A stretch of DNA of 27,500 nucleotides. Origin: Chromera velia. Lineage: Eukaryota; Sar; Chromeraceae. Where the stretch lies: the NCBI GenBank assembly GCA_018398765.1, contig JAHBMJ010005317.1, positions 26,447 through 53,946 on the forward strand, in the 5' to 3' direction. A program made the position numbers and the translations under genes. The notes beneath the pieces were generated by a model. That model saw only the letters and a program-made list of their open reading frames with translations. It had not been told where the DNA came from and searched no databases. Positions 21,001 to 27,500 of the stretch are shown piece after piece. Every line of letters starts with the position of its first letter. Position 1 is the stretch's first letter.

Positions 21001-24000
21001 GCCATTCACGGAGCCACTCAGTCAGTTACCTTCGTACATTGTACCGTCACTGAAGGTGAACCTGCCGACTCCGTGCTTTGTGTTCTTCCTCCACTCCCCG
21101 TCGTATCTGCTCCCGTCTCTGTAGCAGAAGGACCCGAATCCCTCGCGCAGTCCTTTCTGCATACACACAAACAGGAACGAAGAGCTTGTACGTCTGTCAG
21201 TGCAAATACGTACGTATGTGAGAGGGAGAGAGAGAAAATCCAAAGGCCGACAACGCGTACCAAGACAATAAGACAGAAGGGAGCTAAGGAATAAGGACAG
21301 AGATGCGCGACATACGATGACGAGATGAGAAGGAAGAACAGTGAGGGAAAACGGGACCGACCAACCATCCACTCGCCCTCGTAACGGCACAGGCGGATTT
21401 TTGTTGTAAAACACTGGAGCGCTTCTGCCAAATTCTCTGGAGGACGCTTCTTCTTTAAAACAGCCCCCCCTCTCTTCTCTCCCTCTTTTGTCTTGCCATC
21501 TCCCACCGTCTCCTCTCCATTGCCCCCCCCCTGTGCCTCCGCTAGGGCCCCCGACTCGTGCCACGTGTGGACGCCGAACCCGTCCGGCAGGTCGTCTCGC
21601 CAGAGGCCCTCGAAGCTTTCGTTTCTGGCGAACCACTGCACAAACACAAAGAAGAACCAATAGAGGCAGGCAGCTTCTTTGTGCAGAGTATGGTAGGAGA
21701 CTGGAACAACAATTCAAATGTACGCAGCGCAGCCGGAGCACACTGACGCACTCGAGGGCCTGAATGAGGACATCAATTGTTTTTCATACAGAAATACTTT
21801 CATACAGAAAAAAGAAAAAAAAGGCGCTCTGAGGCAGTCGAGGGCCTGAATGAGGACATCAATTGTTTTTCATGCAGGAATACTTTCATACAGAAAAAAG
21901 AAAAAAAAGGCGCTCTGAGGCAGTCGAGGGCCTGAATGAGGACATCAATTGTTTTTCATGCAGAAATACTTTCATACAGAAAAAAGAAAAAAAAGGCGCT
22001 CTGAGGCACTCGAGGGCCTGAACGAGGACACGAAACCGATAGGCGGAAGAGTACTGCTAATGTGCACGTGGCTGTGTGTTGGAGTGTCGCTGTGTGCTGT
22101 GCGCTCTGCAGGTTCAATCGTGCCGAAGTGCCTCTGCGCTTGTGAGTAAGTGAGTGTGTGTGTGTGTGTGAAAGAGAGAGAAGGGGGGGGGGAAAGGGGG
22201 GGGAATAAATGAAACGACGAAGATGCAAGACAGTGACAGACGCACGTACCAACCTTCATGACCCCGAAGCCGTTTTTCTTACCCCGTGCCCACGCACCTG
22301 CATACGAAACATCACAGACGTTTACTTTCATACAGAAAAAAAAAGGCGCTTTTCTTACCACGCGCCCACGCACCTGCATACGAAACATCACAGACGTTTA
22401 CTTTCATACAGAAAAAAAAAGGCGCTTTTCTTACCACGTGCCCACACACCTGCATACGAAACATCACAGACGTTTACTTTCATACAGAAAAAAAAGGCGC
22501 TTTTCTTACCACGCGCCCACGCACCTGCATACGAAACATCACAGACGTTTACTTTCATACAGAAAAAAAAGGCGTTTTTCTTACCATGTGCCCACGCACC
22601 TGCATATGAAACATCACAGACGTTCACTTTCATACAGAAAAAAAAAGGCGCTTTTCTTACCACGTGCCCACGCACCTGCATCCGAAGTGTCACAGACACT
22701 ATTGAAATAAAGCCACCCATGCATGTCTACTCTTCCTCTCATATTGAAACACAGGTCATCTCCCACATGCGCCAGGACCGTCTCTACACGGCCGCTCAAT
22801 GAGTACTGATGAGAGAGTGATGAGAGGGAGAGAGAGTGCCAGAGTGAGAGGAAGAGAGTCGATCGAAAGGCATCAAGAAGGCAGCCAGTACTGAGCACGA
22901 CCACCGAAGGAAGAAAGGAACGAAGGAAGGAAGGAGGGAACAGGTCAGCTGCCTATTGCTATTGACACCTGAAGGACCCCATTCTTCCCTCCTTGCTTTG
23001 TCTGACCTACCCGCCCACCGACCCACCGACCCTCATATCTGTTTCCAGATGCGTAGTCTTGCACGCCGCTCCCGTGCCTCCACCCCTGGAACCATTCTCC
23101 TGCAAATAGCCAGGGAGACAGGCAGACAGGCAGACAACAGACAGGGGGGAGAGAGTGCAACACACAAACAACGGACCGATAGACGAATAGAGAAAGCACA
23201 CAAGACAACTTACTAGTGAGTCAAACCACCAATACACGAATAGAGAAAGCACAGAGAAGACAAACCACAAGGAAAGCTCACAGAAAGAAAGAAAGAAAGA
23301 ACGAAAAAAAGAAGGGTCAAAGCCAATATTCATCTTCAATGCCTCAGGTGGCCTCACCGTCGTATTGCGCGACTCCGTCCGCCTTCTCTTTACTGGAGGC
23401 CGACATGCGCCCCTTGCCGTGGCGTTTCCCAAAGAACCATTCGCCCTCGTATTTGCAGTTTCTGTGATGATCGATCGTACAGGAGGCAGGCAGGAACAAA
23501 AGAAGAAAAACAGGGATCACTGAATAAATGAGTGAACGAAGACGTGAAGGGGAAAGTGCCTTGGCTGCAAGGATGAGAAGAGACAGGCGGTGCGGAGTTC
23601 CCTTAAAAAAACGCACAAAAAACCGTTCGAAGATCCCTCGAGGCACTCACCCACCCGTCAGCCGTTGTAAACACTCCAAAGCCGTGCCGGACTCCGTTCC
23701 TCAGCTGCAGGCACCTTATTCATCTCAATCAATGAATCATCCAGAATTAAGCACACACACACATGCGGACGAAATTCTACCTCGATGAGGCCTCCATGAA
23801 CGAGACTGCGATGCTGCTCGACAGATGATGCATCATTCGATGCGAGAGTGTAGTTGAGTGCAGGTAGAGAAACATGAAAGCGCAATGACGGCAGAAAGTG
23901 AACAGGCGAGAGAGAGCTTTTCCAACGAGGGAACGAACTGCCTTGTGAGAGAGCGCGTCAGGAGATCAACACCCACTCGTTGACAGATTCAGACAGACAA

Positions 24001-24409
24001 AGTCGACGAACAACAGATGCACTGTCAGGCTGCCAGAAACGCAGGAAGGGCAGTTCGACAAAATTCCGTTTGAAAGTCAGATATTCTTTGATGTTTCGCA
24101 CAAAACAGGGGACAGTAGACCGGTTGGTAGGCCCACCTCGCCCTCATATTTGCTTCCATCCGCAAAGGTGTACGCGCCCTTTCCACTGAGGAACCGAGTG
24201 CCCACTTCCGGGTCGTACATCACCCTGGCCTTCTCCCATGACAGCGTTCCAAATTGATTTGAGGGCTTTCCGTCGTCATCCTTTGGAAAGAATCCATCGA
24301 CAGTCCTGGGGACGATTTCCCTCTCATCCACAGCTTTCACACGAGGACGGGGGAAGTCACTCGCACTTCCGTTCACACTCCCCTTCGTGTCGTCGCCACC
24401 GTCGGACAT
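11687..24409 (-). CDS. RSPH10B: Radial spoke head protein, RSPH10B-like, MORN-repeat protein with large insertions, 20 exons
   Basis: Predicted axonemal radial spoke head component. Exons in reading order: 24409-24137, 23704-23655, 23461-23358, 23099-23031, 22297-22254, 21635-21366, 21156-21030, 20592-20534, 20240-20065, 19602-19542, 18849-18319, 18016-17621, 17341-16924, 16446-15911, 15687-15573, 14721-14623, 13979-13901, 13558-13150, 12745-12595, 12063-11687 (1447 residues, all phases agree). Residues about 78-330 hold eight or nine MORN units, for example YEGEWFFGKRHGKG, YDGEWFQGWRHGSG, YEGAWARGKKNGFG, YDGEWRKNTKHGVG. The later helical part also follows vertebrate RSPH10B: LPELRRLYVRYR, SPVLLRSFLEAICRVAK, ALRVRDFFKQLRLLGF, CTLIEAVRIVAEVL. 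The vertebrate protein is about 870 residues as I recall; the excess is low-complexity insertions, mainly residues about 430-590 and 750-980, and two Glu/Lys/Ala-rich coiled-coil segments near the C-terminus. The gene implies a motile flagellated stage. The exon 10/11 junction is the least certain. Confidence 0.82.
12066..12206. repeat. Two 75-bp tandem units next to the last-exon acceptor
   Basis: Units begin at 12066 and 12141 and share the order ATCGATGGACCGATTCAG, GGATGGA, GGGGGGCCGGGCAG, GAGTGCACAGGACATATTGA. The first has one extra TGGA. On the minus strand each unit ends in the sequence leading to the acceptor of the last radial spoke exon. Only the copy next to the exon keeps the AG. 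Confidence 0.9.
12377..12501 (+). repeat. (GAAT)n/(GAGT)n and (GCAT)n microsatellite, intron 19
   Basis: Alternating blocks of TGAA and TGAG units run for about 100 bases and end in a (GCAT)n run at about 12483-12501. The intron belongs to the minus-strand radial spoke gene. Confidence 0.9.
13540..13655. repeat. 18-bp exact duplication of an exon start, 89 bases apart
   Basis: GAACACCGTGTTGCCCCA occurs at 13540-13557 and again at 13629-13646, with similar flanks (CCTGTATGCA and TCTACATGCA). The first copy is the 5' end of a coding exon (minus strand, WGNTVF) with its TACAG acceptor. The second lies in the intron with a TGTAG acceptor-like sequence in the same phase. Confidence 0.85.
13988..14066 (+). 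repeat. (GA)n and (GAAA)n/(GGAA)n microsatellite, intron 16
   Basis: On the minus strand this is a (TC)n tract ending in CAATCCAG, the acceptor for the exon 13979-13901. It is another pyrimidine tract turned into a microsatellite. Confidence 0.85.
14588..14620 (+). repeat. (TC)n microsatellite just inside the intron 16 donor
   Basis: On the minus strand the donor GTCAGA at 14622 runs at once into (GA)n. The intron therefore starts and ends in GA/TC repeats. Confidence 0.85.
16458..16499 (+). repeat. (CA)n then (GA)n microsatellite, intron 13
   Basis: It lies next to the acceptor of the exon 16446-15911. On the minus strand it is (CT)n followed by (GT)n and then TCATTCTCTGCAG. Confidence 0.85.
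16741..16910 (+). repeat. (CCTT)n and long (CA)n microsatellite, intron 13
   Basis: CCTT units at about 16741-16790 are followed by about 110 bases of CA with occasional CG steps. On the minus strand the (GT)n tract starts within 20 bases of the exon end at 16924. Long Cys/Val open frames across it are not genes. Confidence 0.9.
18032..18101 (+). repeat. (GT)n microsatellite, intron 11
   Basis: A GT run of about 68 bases with a few GC/TC interruptions lies 16 bases outside the acceptor of exon 18016-17621 (minus strand). Confidence 0.9.
18851..18911 (+). repeat. (GAAA)n/(GGAA)n microsatellite forming a minus-strand pyrimidine tract
   Basis: Read on the minus strand it is CCTT then CTTT units ending in TTTCTCCAG, the acceptor of exon 18849-18319. 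Confidence 0.85.
20927..20999 (+). repeat. (CTCA)n microsatellite, intron 7
   Basis: CTCA units with ATTC and CTTA variants lie in the intron between exons 21156-21030 and 20592-20534 of the minus-strand gene. They end about 30 bases inside the donor GTAACTGACTGAGT. Confidence 0.85.
21740..22025. repeat. 86-bp tandem array, three full units and a partial fourth, intron 5
   Basis: CGAGGGCCTGAA starts at 21753, 21839, 21925 and 22011, exactly 86 bases apart each time. Each unit also holds GAGGACATCAATTG, TTTTCAT(A/G)CAG, TACTTTCATACAG, an A-rich run and GGCGCTCTGAGGCA. The copies differ by only a few bases. They share TACTTTCATACAG, the A-run and GGCGCT with the separate 76-bp array at 22270-22690. 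Confidence 0.93.
22270..22690. repeat. 76-bp tandem array of partial MORN-exon copies, intron 4
   Basis: CTTACC starts at 22278, 22354, 22430, 22505, 22580 and 22656, a period of 75-76 bases. The first is inside the real exon 22297-22254; the other five are extra copies in the upstream intron. On the minus strand each copy has an acceptor TATGCAG (TATGCAG or GATGCAG), then about 24 bases of exon sequence encoding GAWARGKK or close to it, then an A/T-rich junction (GCGCC and a T-run) instead of the rest of the exon. Each also holds GGTAAGAA, a good donor. Confidence 0.92.
23183..23253. repeat. 18-bp direct repeat, 53 bases apart, intron 3
   Basis: ACGAATAGAGAAAGCACA is seen at 23183-23200 and 23236-23253 in the intron between exons 23461-23358 and 23099-23031 of the minus-strand gene. 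Confidence 0.85.
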
Positions 24410-25210
24410 TTCCCTTTCTCACTTCGCTTTCCAGTGACGACAAGAAGAAAAGATGGTCTAAGACTCAGACAATTCAGAGAGGTCAACGAGCTTGTGCAAC
24501 ACCGGGCCTACAAGACAGCAAGCCTCAATTCTGTGCAACGGCTGCTGTCTGTTGCACTAACGAAGGACACGATTCCCTTCTCGGCAGTGCAGTTCCCTTG
24601 AGATGGCAACGAGTACAGCATCACGTTTCATGGAATTCTGCTCCAACTTTCATTCCAAAGCTTTCGAGTTGCGGTTTCTATTCAAGGAATCATCGATGCT
24701 GAAACCCGGATCATCCCGGATCCGGCCATGCAAATATACCGGGGGGGCCGGCGCGATTAATATATTAAATTGTTAATTGCGCGCGAAATGCGCGCTCACC
24801 GGAATTTTTGTCCATGCAGCGCGCGCGGGCCCCGCGCGCGCACGCGACGCCGCGACGCAGTGCATGCATAGTGCATGCATGCAATTGCATGCATGCATGA
24901 AAATTTGGCCGTGCACTTAATTTTGGAAATTCGATCCGATACATATCCGATACAGTCTCGGAAAGAAACACAGACGTATACTTCAGTGTCCTGGTTGAAG
25001 AAGCAGTATGTTTCTTTGGTCACAGTGTCGCACACGTTCATCTGACAAAATGCCCCAGAAGTGACCCCAAAGGACCCACTCATCGAAAAAGCAGGCGGCA
25101 GAAAGTTGCACAGGACAACAGCAAGGAGCTGTCGGTGTCACTTCTGGAAGCTTCACGACGAAGTCGAGGGAAGGGAGTCAGGCCCAGCATTTCCTTTCAC
25201 CGCAAGCACA
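24410..25210. promoter_or_regulatory. Divergent intergenic region, probable bidirectional promoter
   Basis: It separates the ATG of the radial spoke gene (24409, minus) from the likely ATG of the zinc-finger gene (25211, plus). About 24700-24910 is a compact block: CCCGGATC repeats, an AT core (TTAATATATTAAATTG, near 24758), GCGCGCGAAATGCGCGC, an inverted GC repeat around 24819-24841 and a TGCATGCA palindrome at 24872-24897. The rest has no clear structure. An upstream in-frame ATG at 25061 could lengthen the zinc-finger protein by 50 residues. Confidence 0.5.
24862..24897. promoter_or_regulatory. 26-bp perfect palindrome of TGCATGCA units
   Basis: Positions 24872-24897 read identically on both strands, centred on AATT at 24883-24886, with TGCATGCA in each arm. 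A further TGCATGCA lies just upstream (from 24861). Such sites are bound by an ApiAP2 factor in Plasmodium. The regulatory role here is inferred from that and from the divergent position. Confidence 0.5.
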
Positions 25211-26049
25211 ATGTTTAGAACTCGATATGTCGTTGAGACAGCTTTCTACAAGTGAGTTTCGAGACCCTGGATCAGTTCAATTTTGACTTCTGCGTTCAGC
25301 GCTTCTGACTGCTTTTCCGTGTGTTGTTTGAAAGACTGAGTCTTCTTCTTCTTGTTGTTGCAGAATCAAAATGTGTCCCTACCTGGAGAAGGGGTGCAAC
25401 AAAGGAAACCGCTGCACCTTCGCACATTCCTCTGTAAGTCTTGCATGGTCTGAACTGCATCTCAACACCCTTTGGAGTCATGCTACCCTTCAGCTTGTTT
25501 GGTTTTGCGATCGCACTGTATATCTTTCTACCCGGGCACGTGCCTGTACTCCAGAACATCCCCTGGATCTGTGTTCATGTCTGCAGGAAGAGCTGAGAGA
25601 GCGCATTCCACTCACTAAGACGAGTTTGTGTGAAGCCTGGCAGAAGGTCGGTTTGCATATTCGAGTTCAGGTGTCACAGACACAAAACCCCCCCAGCCTC
25701 TTTTCCAAACAGTACTGAACCCCTGACAAGTTTCGGATGCTCCGGTGCGCTGCCTGCTCATCCGCATTGGCTCTCTTTGCTGCTGCTGTATCCTGTATCT
25801 TTCCTTCCGATCTTCGTGAAGGTCTGTGTCAACATCACAACCAGCGGAGTACTCAGAGAGTTGGAAGCTGAAATTTTGAATCTACTTGTTGGTGTGTGAA
25901 TCGGTGAGGGTGCCCGCAGGGTTTGTGTAAGGAGGGCTCAGACAAGTGCAGATTCGCACACGGACTCAACGAACTGAAGAGCACACCTGACTACTACAAA
26001 ACAGGGCTCTGCAAGTACTGGAAGAAAGGTGGGACTACGCGTGTGTGTG

Positions 26050-26119
<70 letters not shown>

Positions 26120-26468
26120 GTTTCTGTCTGCGCCGGGAGGGTTTAGCGAAGGTGTCTCACTCCTCCAAAGCCACATGGGTAANGCCGTCGTTTTCTTCCT
26201 TCCTTCTTTCGCAGGGAAACATGTGAACTTAGAGATCTGCCTTTTGTCTGGACTGTTTGTGTTTCTCCTGAACACACAGTCTCAGTTCTTTTCCCTCCTT
26301 CTCTGCTCTCGCTTGCCTGCAACAACTAATGGACGCATGACCATGAGTGTGTGCGTGCGTCACTGCGTGCAGGGGAGTGTCCTGATGGAGACCAGTGCAG
26401 ACACGCACACGGAATCGAGGACCTCAGACCTCGGAGGTGCGTCGGCCGTCTCCTTTAGCCTCTCTTTT

Positions 26469-26502
<34 letters not shown>

Positions 26503-27500
26503 GCACACACTCACTCACTCACTCACTCTCCTAAAGACAATCACACGGAATTCATGAGCTTCAGGAGAGAGATATGCAGCTGTGAGAGCGTGAATGAGTG
26601 AGTGAGAGAGTGAGAGAGTGAGTCAGAGACTGAGAGAAAGAATGAGTGGGGGTGTGAGTTCTTTCTTTTCCTTTGTCTTGCGTCCCGCTTCTCATTTCCC
26701 CCCTTTCCTTCTCCTCCTGTTCAGAAACCTGGTTGAGCCTGTGGATTCCCCCTCGAAAGATTCGTCCTCTGTCGTCGAGAAGAGGAGAGACAGAGAGAGG
26801 GACAGCAGCTGTTCTCACACGGACTCGGAAAGTGAGCAGACAGACAGGGGAAGGGAGAGGGAAAAGACGGTCAAACGTGGAGGAGACGGGATCGGAATGG
26901 ACAGGGACAGGGAGACTGGCAAGAGCAGAACTTCATATCGGGACATCATCCTATCGCCTCGAGACAGAGGGGGGGAAAGAGAAAAGGGACGCAGGAGGTC
27001 CTTCAACGAACACAGCAGCAGAAGGGACAGAGACACAGACTACGACAGAGACAGAGACAGAGAGAGTGAAGATGACCGACGATTCCGATCCTTCCGTACA
27101 ATTTCCACCCGTGCCTTTTCCAGAGAGGACAGTGGCACAGGGGGGGGGAGCTGGCGCCGCTCCTCTCCCGTCCACTCCCCTTCTCTCCATAGCAGAGGCA
27201 GAGAAAGCAGAGATAGAGACAGGTACTCGAATAGGAGTAATGCCTACACGTCGTCTCTCTCCCTCTCTCGCAGAGGTGGCGGGTACCCTTCTGACACCTC
27301 CCCGCGAGACAGCCACTATCTAGACACATCGCGCCGAGCGCGTGAGCGTGACCACAGTGGGAGAGACCGCGACCTGTGTGACGAGGACAGAGAGAGAGGA
27401 AGAGAGCGACCCTTCTCTCATGTCGCCAGGGAAAGGGAGAGAGAAAGGGGCGACAGAGCAGGCAGAGAGAGAGAGAGTGGGGGTGAATTTTCCTCTCGCA
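25211..27500 (+). CDS. Triple CCCH zinc-finger protein with Arg/Asp/Ser-rich tail, 3' end outside the window
   Basis: Predicted RNA-binding protein. Exons: 25211-25251, 25364-25433, 25587-25646, 25920-26028, 26373-26436, 26725 to beyond 27500 (373 codons seen, phases all agree, no stop). It starts [20 protein letters not shown]. Finger 1 is [18 protein letters not shown] (C-x6-C-x5-C-x3-H). Finger 2 is [20 protein letters not shown], split by intron 3. Finger 3 is [19 protein letters not shown], split by intron 4. The linkers LTKTSLCE and YYKTGLCK are typical of alveolate tandem CCCH proteins. After residue 120 the protein is one long exon rich in RD, RE and RS pairs ([20 protein letters not shown]), like splicing-associated RD/RS domains. 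A role in mRNA processing or stability is inferred. Start at 25211 is preferred; 25061 is also in frame. Confidence 0.82.
26041..26118 (+). repeat. (GT)n microsatellite at the start of intron 4 of the zinc-finger gene
   Basis: It begins 12 bases after the donor G|GTGGGA at 26029 and runs for about 75 bases with a TTTT interruption. Confidence 0.9.
26183..26183. other. Ambiguous base (n) in intron 4
   Basis: The only undetermined base in the window. It lies in an intron and does not affect the coding model. Confidence 0.95.
26468..26526 (+). repeat. (CT)n then (CACT)n microsatellite, intron 5 of the zinc-finger gene
   Basis: A CT run passes into CA and CACT units. A GAGT/GAGA-rich stretch at about 26590-26645 could pair with it. 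Confidence 0.85.

Noticed and set aside
22270-22690. CRISPR-like repeat array
   Set aside because: The units are continuous tandem copies with no unique spacers, they include exon sequence, and the genome is eukaryotic.
22727-22800. Open minus-strand segment upstream of the MORN-exon array (GRVETVLAHVGDDL) as a MORN exon
   Set aside because: It lacks the MORN pattern, and the exons at 23031 and 22297 join directly in phase to give YEGAWARGKKNGFG.

Overview
The window is eukaryotic nuclear DNA. It holds four spliced protein genes with many short exons, and GT-AG introns that are full of microsatellites. I recognise no bacterial operon, rRNA, tRNA or CRISPR array. The gene content suggests a photosynthetic alveolate, most likely a chromerid such as Chromera or a close relative. 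This is inference and rests on four points: a plant/cyanobacterial-type MnmA, a signal-peptide-like leader on a plastid-style oxidoreductase, a flagellar radial-spoke gene, and TGCATGCA sites of the kind bound by an apicomplexan ApiAP2 factor.

Layout from left to right. (1) Positions 71-5118, + strand, 9 exons: a sulfur-transfer fusion with an N-terminal SufE domain and a C-terminal MnmA tRNA 2-thiouridylase. (2) 5119-6700: intergenic, AT-rich and then GC-rich with repeated short motifs. (3) 6701-10708, + strand, 7 exons: a renalase-like FAD oxidoreductase with a long RG/RGG-rich tail. (4) 10709-11686: intergenic between convergent genes, AT-rich. (5) 11687-24409, - strand, 20 exons: a giant RSPH10B-like radial spoke head protein (MORN repeats, then a helical region with low-complexity insertions). 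(6) 24410-25210: divergent intergenic region with a 26-bp TGCATGCA palindrome and GC-rich inverted repeats. (7) 25211 to beyond 27500, + strand: a triple CCCH zinc-finger protein with an Arg/Asp/Ser-rich tail, cut by the window edge.

Exon models were built by hand from splice signals, reading-frame continuity and family similarity. For the three genes whose ends lie inside the window the summed exons are divisible by three (700, 696 and 1447 residues). The four genes do not look like one pathway. The most unusual signals are the SufE-MnmA fusion, a tandem array of partial copies of a MORN exon inside an intron, several other duplications that straddle splice junctions, microsatellites that grow out of the splice sites themselves, and a 10-mer (GCGTGCGTCA) found eight times on the + strand and never on the other.
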